Below, piece by piece: positions 1-11,290 of a DNA stretch of 64,000 nt. Source of the stretch: Corticium candelabrum (lineage: Eukaryota > Porifera > Homoscleromorpha > Homosclerophorida > Plakinidae); the NCBI RefSeq assembly GCF_963422355.1, contig NC_085100.1, positions 4,671,568 through 4,735,567 of the forward strand, in the 5' to 3' direction. Position numbers and translations under genes: made by a program. The notes under the pieces are model-generated. The model saw only the letters and a program-made list of their open reading frames with translations, did no database searches and was not told the origin of the DNA. Within the stretch, counting starts at the first letter, position 1; each line of letters begins with the position of its first letter.

Positions 1-268
1 GTGCTATTCCACAGATATTCTATAATCTATAAAGGCCGTGCATAATTTGATATCTTAAGCATGCAGAGTGTATTCTTGTGCCTTCTTATATTAAGTGTTG
101 ATCCCATTGAGTGCCATGCAACATTCGCATATTATAGCGCTACCAACATATTGTATTTTATTGTCTTGTCTCATTCGTGGCATGGAGTTGTGCACTGATT
201 TCTGGAATGGAAGCAAAATGAAACTGCTGCATTGCGTTGAAGTGAGACTTGATATCTGTCTACTGTAG

Positions 269-632
269 TAGAGGGAGGGAGGGAGAGGGAGGGAAGGGAG
301 AGGGAGGGAAGGGAGAGGGGAGGGGAGGGGAGGGGAGAGGGAGGGAGGAAGGGAGGGGAGAAGGAGGGAGGGAGGGGAGGGAGGAAGGGAGGGGAGGGAG
401 GGAGGAAGGGAGGGGAGGAGAGGGGAAGGAGGAAGGGAGGGGAGGAGAGGGGAGGGAGGAAGGGAGGGGAGGGAGGAAGGGAGGGGAGGGAGGAAGGGAG
501 GGGAGGGAGGAAGGGAGGGAGGAAGGGAGGGAGGAAGGGAGGGGAGGAGAGGGAGGGGGGAGAGGGAGGGGAGAGAGGGAGAGGGGAGAGAGGGAGAGGG
601 AGGGGAGAGAGGGAGAGGGAGGGGAGGGAGGG
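269..632 (+). repeat. 364-bp uninterrupted polypurine tract (GGGA-type)
   Basis: Every base on the plus strand is A or G, built from variants of GGGA, GGGGA and GGGAGGAA. Open frames across it, in either direction, encode only Gly/Glu/Arg or Pro/Ser/Leu low-complexity strings and are not genes. It lies upstream of the laminin-G exons. Polypurine-polypyrimidine mirror tracts can form triplex DNA; that property is general knowledge and was not tested here. Confidence 0.95.
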
Positions 633-726
633 TCATCCTGACATATTGAGTACAAGAAATGTATGTATGACTGTATGTATGGTTGCTTGTGCACTTGTGC
701 ATGCTCACTTATCGTTCATGACTATG

Positions 727-737
727 TTGTGTGTGTG

Positions 738-784
<47 letters not shown>
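727..784. repeat. Alternating purine-pyrimidine tract (GT)n(GC)n(CA)n
   Basis: The sequence runs GTGTGTGT, then GCGCGCGC, then about 20 CA units, so it alternates purine and pyrimidine throughout and is palindromic at its left end. It sits about 35 bp upstream of the first laminin-G exon, inside the preceding intron. Confidence 0.9.
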
Positions 785-787
<3 letters not shown>

Positions 788-818
788 GTCACGCATGCAC
801 GCATGCATGCATATTAAG

Positions 819-1526
819 TGATGTTGCTGTCACTGTTTTGGATGCAGACTTGGACTCCAGCAGAATTCAATATAGTAGCAGACGAACCACTTGGTTTCCT
901 TCGGTCAACTTCACTATTTCTTTGAGTTTTCGAACGTTTCAAAAGGATGGTATCTTGTTCTATACTGACAATCCTGATATTCCCGACTACATTCTCATCC
1001 AACTTGTTGATGGCTCGGTTAGTCATTTGCATATTTTGTTCTTTTGTAGGCACATGTATTTGTTGCTTAGATCAACTTTTTATTTGATAATGGAAATGGT
1101 CCTGGTGAAGTTCTACTGATGGTACCACCCACTGACTTCATTACTGTGTGTGATGGTAACTGGCATGAACTGGTCGTGCGAAAAACTAGTGTGGTGGGTG
1201 AAATTGTCTTGGATGGAGTGCATGTTGCTACTGGCAGTGCACCTGCAGGAACAGTAGGAGTGAATACGTATGCACCATTGTATTTTGGAGGCCTTCCTGG
1301 TAGGTTATTCACTGTTGTTGTGTAGTTGTCATATACTTATAGTCATTATGTAGATATTTCAACATTTAAGACAAAGAACGACATAATTGGGTCTGAGTCT
1401 ACTCACTTTAAAGGATGCATTCGAGACTGGCTGCTGGTCAGTTCAGTCTCGACTCTGGTGCCAAACTATGGCGAAGAATCCACTTTTCTTTACGGAATTG
1501 AGCCTGGTGGTTGTGGGTTTGCTTGA
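819..1526 (+). CDS. Laminin-G-domain protein, 3'-terminal exons (partial)
   Basis: Three exons fit together in phase: 819-1017, 1071-1299 and 1354-1526 (TGA stop). Together they read as one laminin-G jelly-roll domain, the fold of laminins, agrin, neurexins and large adhesion proteins that binds sugars, calcium or matrix ligands outside the cell. Recognisable pieces are FRTFQKDGILFYTDN in exon 1, LFDNGNGPGEVLL and DGNWHELVV then NTYAPLYFGGLP in exon 2, and FKGCIRDWLLV with a closing GGCGF in exon 3, including the conserved late Cys. Splice joins are phase 0 (1017/1071) and phase 1 (1299/1354). The stop follows the domain directly, so this LamG is at the extreme C-terminus with no membrane segment after it. 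The gene starts left of the window, so the full architecture is unknown. Confidence 0.8.
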
Positions 1527-1968
1527 GAAACGCCAGATGTGAACTGTGTAGCTTAGATCTCAATTCATGGCTAAGTCGTCACTTATGATTGTCTGAGGAA
1601 TGTCATTCACATTTTTAGAAACTTTTAAGAGTTTAAAGTTGTAGAGGTGGTAGTTGGTAGATTGTTAGTTGTGATTGAGTTTTGTGGTCTGGTCTTTGCT
1701 TGCTAACTGAACGGCTTGGTGCTGTGGTGTAGTACTGCGATATGGTACTGCAGTACTGTGGTATCTTATGAACTAGTAATTGTTTAGTCTACTGGTATGT
1801 GACTTAAATTTCTTTGCAATTGTACTGTTGGAGTTTCCTCTCATTGGCTCTTGGCTGTGTCAGGAATGTATATTCGTGTCCAGTAACTGGAATGTGATAT
1901 CAGTGATTTGACGTTATGGCAAATAGGTTTAATTTTAGTTGTAAGCTCCAGGTTGATAAAATTATTGT

Positions 1969-1974
1969 AATAAA
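1969..1974 (+). promoter_or_regulatory. Candidate polyadenylation signal AATAAA of the laminin-G gene
   Basis: A perfect AATAAA lies about 440 bp after the laminin-G stop, and no coding signal is seen in between. It is assigned by position only. Confidence 0.4.
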
Positions 1975-2154
1975 CTGAACGGCGGGTATCAGGTGTTGCG
2001 TGGATTGATAAAGCTCAACTTATGTTGATGACCTCACCGTTAGTTAATTAATCTCTTCGTGATCACAGAGTGACAGACTATTGAAGTCTGGTTGACTTTG
2101 TTTCTAGTCTGAGCAGCTGAGGCTTGTGTGACTTCACTTCATGACCTGGTGTGG

Positions 2155-2180
2155 TGCGTGCGTGCGTGCGTGCGTGTGTT
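2155..2180 (+). repeat. Short (GTGC)n microsatellite
   Basis: About five GTGC units are followed by GTGTGT. Similar GTGC blocks recur inside the larger GT tracts at 4160 and 49990. Confidence 0.8.
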
Positions 2181-2428
2181 TGCAGCTCTGCCTGTCTTTC
2201 TATTTATTTCTATAGAATGAAAAGCCGGAGATTTAAAAGGCAACGTTTATACTGCTATCAGGATCGTTTGCGGATTTGCCGTCGGAATCGGTGTTTGTGT
2301 TAGATGCTGTGTCACCATGGCTTCGATGTGATGACAGCGACGATGAGACGTTGATTATTGATCCATCTAAAGAGTTGTTTTTGAATTACGGAAGGAATCA
2401 CGGAAGGAAGCAATATTGTTGAGAACGT

Positions 2429-3362
2429 TTTGTTGTCAATTTGTCTGTTTGTCAATTTGTCTGTTTGTTTGCTTGTTATGTGTCTATTGGTTGGTTCGTT
2501 GACTGTTTGTGTGTTGACTGTTTGTGTGTTTGTCTGTTTATTCGTTTAGACAGTTGGTGATTGTTTTTTGTTGACTTTTGTGTCTTCGTTTGTCATCGGC
2601 AAGTTTGTTTATTTGTTTGCTTTTGTGTTTGTTTATTTATTTGTTTGTTTACATGTTTATGTTTATTTGTTTACATGTTTGTTTAGTTACTTGTTTGTGT
2701 TTGTTTATTTGTTTATAAATTTGTTTGTTTGCATGTTTATGTTTATTTGTTTACATGTTTGTTGTTTGGTTTGTTTGTCAAGTTATCAATATTTGAATGT
2801 ACCATTTGTCATTTTGTTTTCAGTGTTATGTAAGAAAATAGAGGCAAGAACCCAAAGCGGGCTCAGCGCTGAATGTTTGCAGCAGATGAAACACATGAAG
2901 CGTGATGAGGATGATATTGACGATGATAATGACGATGATAATGACGATGGATGGTTAGTAGATCTTTATTGATCTTCTTGTTTGTTTGTTTATCTGTTTG
3001 TTTGTTTGTCGGTTGGTTTGGTTGCTTGTTTGTTTGTTTGTTTGTTTATTTATATATATATATATATATTTATTTATTTATTTATTTATTTATTTATTTG
3101 TTTGTCTCCTTGTTTGTATATTAGTTGTATATTTGCTTGTATATTTGTTTGTATATTTGTTTATTTATTTGTCTGTTTGCTTGTTTGTTTATGTATTTTT
3201 TATTTGTTTGTTTATTTATTTGTTTATTTGATTGTTTGTTTACTTGTTTGCTTGTTTGTTTGTATATTTGTCTAGTTGTTTGTTTATTTATTTGTTTGTT
3301 TACATATTTGTTTATATCTTGTTTGTTTATGTTTGTTTGTTTGTTTATTTGTCTGTCATTCT
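2429..3362 (+). repeat. TTTG/TTTA tetranucleotide-rich region
   Basis: Two long blocks, about 2429-2795 and 2970-3362, consist of degenerate TTTG, TTTA and TTTC units, with a TA run near 3051-3068. Translation gives only Leu/Val/Phe/Cys/Tyr-rich strings that mimic membrane proteins, and these are artefacts of the repeat. The more complex stretch between the blocks is listed separately. Confidence 0.85.
2824..2953 (+). CDS. Possible internal exon with an acidic Asp-rich tail
   Basis: This stretch interrupts the TTTG/TTTA repeat. It is preceded by a good acceptor (TTTTGTTTTCAG) and followed by GTTAGT. The open frame reads CKKIEARTQSGL, then AECLQQMKHMKRDEDD, and ends in a DDDNDD run. Other frames that could belong to the same transcript lie upstream (about 2255-2420, containing RCDDSDDETLIIDPSK) and downstream (about 3520-3613, ending at a TAG). 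I recognise no family, and neither exon linkage nor start is established. It could be a small lineage-specific gene or chance. Confidence 0.25.
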
Positions 3363-4135
3363 TAGTTTATAGAACGTAACACAACATTCAGTTTCTTGTT
3401 GTTTCAGGTTGCCTTCATTTGGACGAGTTCACACTCAAAGTACGTATGTCTCCTTCTTTGTCTCATTTGCTTGGTATAACACACATGCAGCCAATTGTGA
3501 ATTCTGAAGGTCAATTCTCAATGCACCAACATCCGATGATTCTCCTGCTGCAGTTGTTCAACATCCAACGACTAGTGATACGGGCTATTTCGTCGATCAC
3601 GTGACATTTAGATAGTGTCCGCAAATAGCGCAAACAAAAGGTGAATCTATTAATTTTCTGAGAGAAACAGAACTGATGACTCGACAGCTAAGTGTCTAAC
3701 AGTCTCGAAATTACTGCAATATAGATAGGTAGACCTGAATGGAATCTAATGACTCAACTACTAACTACTAACTACTAACACGAATTGTCTTAAATAGGTG
3801 ATGTGCACGTGCATGCAAATCACATTCAATCTGTAGTGTGCACGTACATGCTAAATTTAGAACAACAGTTCTTGACTTCTGGCACATTAGCAGTTCTTGA
3901 CTTGTGGCGCAAAAGTCATGACAGATAGAGGCAGTTGCAAGACTTGTGCGTTCAGAATCAAACACATGCGCGTCACGTCGTGTAGACTTTCCAGTAAACA
4001 CGATTGTTAAGCCACTGCATGTAAGTATGTCTCAACTACAATTATGATTGATGTTAATACATTAGTTGGATGTCCTTGGAGTACCAGACTATTGGCTTAG
4101 TAAACAAATTGGTAATAAATTATTATTGTTTACTT

Positions 4136-4145
4136 GGTGTGTGTG

Positions 4146-4235
<90 letters not shown>
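4136..4235 (+). repeat. (GT)n microsatellite with GTGC core
   Basis: About 50 dinucleotide units with five GTGC units near 4158-4180. It directly abuts the 5' end of the LINE fragment that follows. Confidence 0.95.
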
Positions 4236-4237
<2 letters not shown>

Positions 4238-5461
4238 CCAGTGTGGTTTCTGCAAGGGCAGAGGGTGCACTGACCAACTCTTTTCTCTCAGGGTGTTGAT
4301 GGAAAAAGCCAGGGAGTACCATCGTCCTTTATACATCTGTTTTGTAGACCTCCGTAAGGCCTACGATTCAATCAATAGAGCAGCTCTCTGGTCTGTTGTT
4401 CAGCATTGTTACCACTTGCCATCTAAGCTGCTCAAAATCATTGAAGCATTGCACAGTAACACTTCTGCCGCTGTAAGGACCTATGGTAAAATCTCAGATC
4501 ATTTCTCTGTTTCTAGTGGTGTCAAACAGGGTTGTGTACTTGCTCCAACCTTATACTTTGACTCTGTGATTCGACTTGTCATTACTGATCACCAACCAGA
4601 TGTAGGTGTGTGCTTGTCATATCTTCTGGATGCTGACCTGGTAGGAAACAGGAAGAAGCTTACATCAGAGGTGTCATTGTCAGACCTTGAATATGCTGAT
4701 GATATGGCATTGATATCTGATTCCTATGAAAGTCTATCCTCCTTGCTGAAATATCTGGATTCGTCTTGCCATCACATGGGGCTTACCATCAATTACAAGA
4801 AGACCATGCTTCTAGCTGTCCCACCTGGAGCTAATTCCCATTCTCCATCTTCCATTTCTTTGCATCCTGATTGTGATCCAATTGAGGTGGTACCATCCTT
4901 TCAGTACCTTGGAAGTTATCTTTCTAATAATTGCTTCATGGATGTTGAGATATCAACACGGATAACCAAAGCATCTCAGTCATATGGGTCACTTAATCGC
5001 ATCCTTTGGCACCAGAGAAAGATTAAGTCTAGTACCAAGCTGAACATCTTTGTCTCTGTAGTTCTTTCCACCCTTTTATATGGTTTGGAAACAGTAGTAC
5101 TTCTGGAGCCGCTGATACATCGCTTCCAGAGCTTTGTGATGAGAGCCTCCGCTCCATCCTTGGAGTGTCCCTATGGGACGGGAAGAGAGACACTCCCATC
5201 AGAAAGATAGCCAACCTACAAAGAATCTCCACCATCCTGACACAGAGACGTCTTCGGTTATTGGGTCACATCTTGCGCATGGATAAGTGTCGTCTACCAA
5301 GGAAGCTTCTGGTGTGTGCATCACCCCAAGGTAGACGTTCAGTCGGAGGCCAGAGAATGAGATGGAACAATTTGGTACTGAGAGATTTAAGGAATTGCAA
5401 TCTTGATGGGGTTTGGAGGATACTAGCAGAAGATAGGAATGAGTGGAGGAATCAGATCTGA
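4236..5461 (+). pseudogene. LINE reverse transcriptase remnant
   Basis: RNA-templated DNA polymerase of a LINE. Visible motifs in order are QCGFCKGRGCTDQLF, the catalytic FVDLRKAYDS, SSGVKQGCVLAPTL, the active site EYADDMALISDS, and FQYLGSYLS. Near 5150-5165 the frame shifts into the C-terminal part, where RRLRLLGHILRMD and GRRSVGGQRMRW are seen, ending WRNQI at 5460 before a stop. The N-terminal endonuclease and first RT motifs are missing because of 5' truncation. The Asp pair of YADD is intact, but the frameshift makes the product non-functional. Confidence 0.85.
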
Positions 5462-5770
5462 GCTGCCACACAGAAAGTAAATTTCAAGAAGGAAGAACAA
5501 GAAAAATACTGCAAGGATAGGCAGAAACGTCGCCGCGAAGCAAGGCAAACGACATCAGAGTTTGCTTTACACTGCAGCTTTGATGGTTGTGGATTTACTG
5601 CTGTAAATCATGCCGGCCTTGTAAACCACCAGAGACAGAAACACGGTCAGTCCCTGGCTAGTCAATGTCAGTACTATCACTAAGCATTCCGCCAACAAGG
5701 CCTCCACAACCACGAGCATTTCTGCTGTCAGAGAACATCCACTCCTCCGATATAGCCTATGGTGACCTTG
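5462..5770 (+). pseudogene. C2H2 zinc-finger tail of the LINE
   Basis: Downstream of the RT stop a frame reads CSFDGCGFTAVNHAGLVNHQ ending in KH, a typical C2H2 finger seen at the end of some LINE ORF2 proteins. A second finger follows, in which the middle Cys and the next codon are altered (CQYYH then a stop, then AFRQQGLHNHE). The first finger has all four ligands and the second is degraded. Confidence 0.7.
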
Positions 5771-5821
5771 GCCTGCATCGTTTCTCATTGGAATGAACGC
5801 AGCGTGAAGTGAAGAAGTGAA

Positions 5822-6655
<834 letters not shown>

Positions 6656-6687
6656 TATATTATAAGCAGAGCTTCACTCATCAGTTC
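6656..6687 (+). promoter_or_regulatory. Candidate core promoter: TATA box plus initiator
   Basis: TATATTATAAG at 6656-6666 is followed by an Inr-like TCAGTTC at 6681-6687, a normal TATA-to-start spacing. About 100 bp downstream a GTGAGA donor occurs at 6782. The next acceptor in front of a good ATG is at 11290, so I infer this is the promoter of the ankyrin/Roco-like gene, separated from its coding exons by an intron with a transposon in it. Confidence 0.4.
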
Positions 6688-6781
6688 TGCGTGCACGGTT
6701 CACAACGTCGTGGAGTGGAGGGTAGAAAGCGCTCGAAATTTGTAGAGAAAAGGAATTGTAAAGAGAGTTTTACGTTTGAAG
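6683..6781 (+). other. Putative non-coding first exon (5'UTR) of the ankyrin/Roco-like gene
   Basis: Bounded on the left by the Inr-like site and on the right by AAG|GTGAGA. No ATG-led reading frame of note is present. Linkage to the exon starting at 11291 is inferred from the acceptor TTAG placed one base before the ATG at 11292. Confidence 0.35.
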
Positions 6782-6849
6782 GTGAGAATAACTAATAGTT
6801 CTAAAAAGTGAGTAGGGAGGGCAGCGACATGTTGCTAGAGTGTTGTCGG

Positions 6850-6969
6850 TGTAACACAATGCCTATTGTCTTCTTACTCGTAGTCTGCTACACGTAGTAC
6901 ACAGCCCACGCTACACTACTAGTCAATTACATGACACGCTAACCAGTATACTAATACTCACTCTCTACA
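6850..6969 (-). repeat. 3' LTR of gypsy element 1
   Basis: A 120-bp sequence from TGTAACACAATG to CACTCTCTACA on the plus strand. It matches the right LTR over its whole length with scattered substitutions and small indels. The adjacent plus-strand bases 6970-6985 are pyrimidine-rich, i.e. a polypurine tract in element orientation. Confidence 0.9.
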
Positions 6970-7159
6970 TCCCGCTTTCTCTCAAACAACACTAACTTTA
7001 ATTAAGCGATTACTCTACATCCCTGTCTTACGACTACAGCAAATATAATCCTGCAGGTAGGCTGGTTTTCTGAGTGGTCTGCCGTCTTCATTGGCTGCTG
7101 ACTCGGCTGACTCGTTCCTGTTGTTGCAGTTGCCTGAGTTGTGATCGCTGGAGGTTGAT

Positions 7160-8155
7160 AATCGTGTTTCACTTGTGTCTGTGAGGCTGTAGATCCTTCT
7201 TCACCATCTCCGTCTGTTGAGGAGGGTCTTGACTCGTATCTTGCGTTGGAGCAATAGTCATTGTCTCTTTGGGTTTTTTAGTGTTCTGCGGTTCCTTTTG
7301 TACAGTCCTCCTTCCTCGGTGCACACGGTGTATGATTGGATCGCTGTTTGGTCTACCATGACTGCCTTTCCCAGGCTGTTTCTCCCTTTCCTGTAGGTTG
7401 CATTCTGACCACATCTCCTGGTGATAGTGAGGGAAGGTCTCTGGCGTTTCTGTCGTAATATTCTACTTGTTTCTGCTTCTGTTTCTGTAATTGTTGGGCG
7501 ACTTCTTGAACTAGCTGAGGTTTCAGTAAATCTTCATGCATTGGTAAGAGTGTTTGTGTCTGCCGGCTCAGAAGACGCTGTGCAGGGCTTGTCTTCATGT
7601 CTTGTGATGGAGTGTTTCGCCAATCTAAGAAGGAAAGCCAAGTGTCCTGGCCCGAAGCTGCTGCTTTTTCATGAGTTGCTTCATTGTTTTTACAGCATTC
7701 TCCACTTTGCCGTTTTCTTGCGGGTGTTATGGGCTGGTCGTAGTATGGGTAAGTTCTCATACTCTCTCGAATTGTTTAAACTCGTACGACACGAATTGAG
7801 GGCCGTTATCCGTAATTACGGTGAGTGGGATCCCTTGCCTTGCAAAGTGTTGTTTCAACTTGTAGATGATAGACTTGCTAGTTGAGTCCTCTAGGCGGTC
7901 AACCTCCACAAAGTTGCTGCAGTAGTCTATGGTAATTAGATAGGTTTGGTCCCTGAAGCTCATCAGGTCAATGCCCACCTTGGCCCAAGGGCGGTTAGGC
8001 ACATCATGTGGCTGTAGCTTCTCTTTCGATTGCTTTGCTTGGTACATTTGGCATACCTCGCACTTGCTCACGTAGTCACGTATGGCCGTTGCCATTCCTG
8101 GCCAGAAAACGCTGTCTTTTACACGACGGATGCATCCCTCTGCCTGGATATACAC
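7160..8155 (-). pseudogene. Gypsy 1 integrase remnant
   Basis: Integrase inserts the cDNA into host DNA. The minus strand reads VKDSVFWPGMATAIRDYV, then SKCEVCQMYQ (end of the HHCC zinc-binding region), IDLMSFRDQTYLITIDYCS (first catalytic Asp), and TVITDNGPQFVS (second Asp). A frameshift near 7755 moves to another frame carrying the C-terminal part, VEYYDRNARDLPSL, LSPGDVVRM and a hydrophilic tail to about 7160. Confidence 0.85.
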
Positions 8156-8169
8156 CTAGTGGATTAGAG

Positions 8170-8960
8170 TCAGAGCGTAGTGATGTAGTGCCTTAGGGAA
8201 AAGCACTGACTGCCACGGTAAATGATTCTTTCGTACACTACCAGTTGGTCTTGGAACTGGAAATAGGGGATGAGCAAAGGATTTAGTTGCTGTTTGTTGT
8301 TGGGCCATCCATCCACGATTACAGCGCTAAGTTGCTGCAACACCTCATTGTTGGCAGTAGTCGCCTGGCGAACGTTTTGTAGCTTTGCTTCTGTTATGAA
8401 GCAGTACTTGGCTTCTGCCATCAATTCTAGATTTGCTTTGAACGACGTCTGCACGCAGAGTATCTCTGAACTAGGCTGTTTTTTACTTGTTGGCAGCCGC
8501 TGTAAGTATGCTCGCAATAACGTATCGGCGATCAGCAGTTCTTCCCTTGATGGTAATGGATCTGAATGTTGTATCACTTCTAGTCTCATAAGCATACGTG
8601 GCAGCCGTTGTGGTGTCGCTTGCAGAGGCTTGAGAACGATCATCTCTAAAGGTTGATAGTTCGTGTGGACTTCGACAACTCGACCATGCGTATACTGATG
8701 GAATTGTTCTATCCCGTATACTATTGTGAGTAGCTCTTGCTCAATATGTGCGTACGCCTCTTGGTATCTGTTAGGGCTCTACTGGCGTAAACAATTGGTT
8801 GCCCATCCTGTAGAAGCACTGCGCCCACTCGGTGCTGGACGCATTGCATTGTAGAACTGTTGCAGTTGCTGGGTCGAAGTACTTTAATACGGGTGCTCTG
8901 GTGATAGCAGATTTTCTAGGTAGTCTGTCCATTGCCACTCTATTCCGCGGTGGGTGATCT
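8170..8960 (-). pseudogene. Gypsy 1 RNase H and connector remnant
   Basis: RNase H degrades the RNA strand of the hybrid. Fragments in different minus-strand frames read KYFDPATATVLQC, then QDGQPIVYASRAL, and further on KPLQATPQRLPRMLMRL, the usual end of the domain. A spacer leading to the integrase zinc finger follows (DQLVVYERIIYRG). Frame changes between fragments show decay. Confidence 0.7.
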
Positions 8961-9029
8961 GCTGCAGTGGCTCACTCATATCAGACAGATTAGGCAGGTA
9001 TCATGCAAGGTAATTGACAGTTCCCAGCA

Positions 9030-9912
9030 GTCGTTGGATGTCTTCCACGTTCTTTGCCCTGGGCATGTCGGTTACCACTTGTACTTTTGACGGATCTGGT
9101 TTTAGTCCCTCGGCTGTCAGAATATGTCCCATGTAGGTGACCTCAGGTTGTCGCACACGGAGTTTTGTCTTATTCAGCTTTATGTCTTTTGCTTACACTG
9201 ATTGAGAAGCTGCATGAGATTTTATTGTGATCCTCCTCTGCATTCTTCATGTTTGCGCCTTTTCCTGTAACTAGGATGTTGTCTGCAATCACGTAGACAC
9301 CCTTTAGGCCTTCCAGGGCTTGGTTCAGTTGTCTCTGAAAAATTTCAGGTGCCGGGGATATGCCAAATGGCATTCTCAGCCAGCGGTACCGGCCTAACAG
9401 AGTTCCGAATGTTGTGAGTTGGCTGCTCATGTCATCTAGGGCAACATGCCAGAAACCATTCTGGACATCGCTGACCATAAAGATCTTTGCTTGGGATAGT
9501 TGAGGAAGCAGGTCGTCAATGTTAGTCATGGGGTAATGCTGTCGTTTGAGAGCGAGATTCAGTGGCTTTGGATTGATGCAAATGCGTAGCTTTCCGTTTG
9601 GCTTTTAACAACCACAAGTGTTGAGACCCAATCTGACGGTTCATCTACTGGTGTTATGATGCCTGTTGATTCCAATTGCGTGATTTCTGCTGTGAGTTAG
9701 TCTTTGAGTGCCACTGGGATCCTTCGTACCGGAAGTTGCACAGGTGTGGCCTCGTAGTTGATCTCCAGATGTACCGTACCTGAGAGACATCCCAGGTGCT
9801 CATCAAAGACTTCAGGGTAGCATTCCACAAACTTGTTTGCTATCTTTGGTCGTTCACCCTCTAGCCCTGTCATTCTCATGATGTTCTCAGAACAGACGCA
9901 CATCAACTGCAT
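9030..9912 (-). pseudogene. Gypsy 1 reverse transcriptase remnant
   Basis: Minus-strand fragments include CLSGTVHLEINYEATPVQ leading into the palm, KIFMVSDVQNGFWHVALD (first catalytic Asp), LRMPFGISPAPEIFQRQL, and GVYVIADNILVTGKG. The last is the active-site box, in which the second Asp of the usual DD pair is now Asn. Several stops and frame changes are present, so the enzyme is non-functional. Confidence 0.85.
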
Positions 9913-9985
9913 TTACTGGATAGATGGGGCTCCTAGAATAGACGTTGTGGGTGAACTTGGTATGCTGCGCCCATCTTCAGATTAG

Positions 9986-10200
9986 TCACATTAGCTGTTC
10001 ATTTCCAGTCGGACAGATCACTGATGTGTCGTGCAGGGTCAATGTCTGCTGGGTGTCTTGGATATGCGTACGAGGAGGTACGTCCATTTTCCATAGCACG
10101 TTGCACGTAGCCTCGGTGTCTAATTGAAATTGAACTCTGTGACCATTTACGTTTAGGCGAGCGTAAATCTTGCGTTGGTATAGTGATCCTCCGATGGTAT
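9986..10200 (-). pseudogene. Gypsy 1 aspartic protease remnant
   Basis: The minus strand reads RLNVNGHRVQFQLDTEATCN. The position of the retroviral-type DTGA active site is DTEA here, so the catalytic Gly is lost. It follows gag and precedes RT, as in conventional gypsy elements. Confidence 0.65.
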
Positions 10201-10307
10201 TTACGTGCTCTGAGGTAAGTGTGACTGTTATCAGGGTGTCATCGCTGTCATATTTGTCTTCTTGTAAGGCGTGTACACTGGGCTTTGCACAGGATTTGCA
10301 TACTGTT

Positions 10308-10872
10308 TCAAAATGGCTTGCTTTCCGCAAGCCTTGCACTTGTGCCCAAAGGCTTGGCATTGTCCTCTTTCTTAGGGTATACCATTCCACAATAAACACA
10401 TGTTCCCGCTTTTGCCAGACCTTTCTTGCCTTGGGAGGTGCTCTCCTTCTTGTGTTTTCCTCTTGACTTTCCTTTTACGAAATGAAGATTGGGCGTCTCC
10501 AGTGAAGTAATTTCCTTTAGCTGTGATGTAGCTAGCTTGGCTGACTTGCAAATGTCAACACAATTTGAGATTCGATGTGTGTTTCTGCAACAGGCTTTTT
10601 GACACCGTGTCATCTTGTATTCCACAGACTAGCCTATCCTGGAACATCTTGTCTGTGAGGGACCCATAGGAGCAGGTTTTGACCATGGTCCGTAACGCTG
10701 TCAGATACGCATCAAACGATTCCCCTGCTTGCTGCTCTCTTTGGTTAAACCGGAATCGTTCATATGTTGTATTCAGTGTACCAACAAAATGGTACTTCAT
10801 AGCCTTGAGTATGGTGTCCATGTTACCTTTTGCTGCCTCTGATTTGAATTGCAAGGTGTTAGATGTGGCCAC
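10308..10872 (-). pseudogene. Gypsy 1 gag remnant
   Basis: Structural capsid protein. The minus-strand frame contains YERFRFNQREQQAGESFDAY and LTDKMFQDRLVCGIQDD, typical of the retrotransposon gag family. A frame change near 10555-10625 leads to degenerate Cys-rich segments (CVYCGMVYPKKED, then KASHFETVCKSC) that look like worn zinc knuckles. Confidence 0.8.
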
Positions 10873-11105
10873 CCAGTATTCGTGGGGCTCTGATTTAAGA
10901 TGAGAGACAATCTCATAAGAGTACCAGATTTGTTGCCGCCTCCTCCAGCTGCCGACCTCGTTGCCGCTGTCCAGCCTTAGCTGGGGAGGCAGTGGGATTG
11001 TGCCTTAGATGATGACTGGACTGGCCGCTGGTATTATGCCGCTGCTGTTGGGTTCGCTAGTGCTAGGGGGGCTCACCTCAGGTGTCCATGGCTAGATATG
11101 AGTCC

Positions 11106-11122
11106 GATCCGACCTGGCACCA
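11106..11122 (-). promoter_or_regulatory. Primer-binding site of gypsy element 1
   Basis: Directly next to the 5' LTR, the minus strand reads TGGTGCCAGGTCGGATC. It begins with TGG, the complement of a tRNA CCA end, with zero spacing from the LTR. The tRNA identity was not determined. Confidence 0.7.
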
Positions 11123-11241
11123 TGTAAATAGTGCCTGTTGTCTTCTTACTCGTAGTCTGCTACACGTAACACAGCCTGTGCTACACTGACTAGTCAATCA
11201 CATGACATGCTAACCGGTATACTAATACGTCACTCTCTACA
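11123..11241 (-). repeat. 5' LTR of gypsy element 1
   Basis: 119 bp, TGTAAATAGTG to CACTCTCTACA on the plus strand. It pairs with the left LTR at 6850-6969, and the several mismatches and small indels between them indicate an old insertion. Confidence 0.9.
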
Positions 11242-11290
11242 GTTGGGTAGTCTTGTGTGGTTACACGTTCATGTGTTACTGTCATGTTAG

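Larger units (their letters stand above)
4236..5820 (+). mobile_element. 5'-truncated non-LTR retrotransposon (LINE) with RT and zinc-finger tail
   Basis: The fragment begins mid reverse transcriptase directly after a GT microsatellite and ends just before a second one. It contains RT palm motifs, a thumb/C-terminal region and a terminal zinc-finger segment. Frames are broken, so this is a dead copy. The similarity to CR1/L2-like elements is an impression from remembered motifs; the clade is not resolved. Confidence 0.85.
6850..11241 (-). mobile_element. Ty3/gypsy LTR retrotransposon, conventional domain order (degenerate)
   Basis: A 4.39-kb element on the minus strand bounded by two similar LTRs that each start TGTAA and end CTCTACA. 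Reading on the minus strand the order is gag, protease, reverse transcriptase, RNase H, integrase. Flanking 5-mers GTCGG (left) and GTTGG (right) differ at one base and may be a worn target-site duplication. Frameshifts and lost catalytic residues show it is dead. It lies in the presumed 5'UTR intron of the ankyrin/Roco-like gene, opposite to it. Confidence 0.9.

Noticed and set aside
249..641. 130-aa Gly/Glu/Arg frame and antisense Pro/Ser/Leu frames
   Set aside because: They are translations of the polypurine tract, not proteins.
2568..3379. Hydrophobic frames resembling multi-pass membrane proteins
   Set aside because: They come from TTTG/TTTA repeat units; only the complex segment at 2824-2953 is kept, as a weak candidate.
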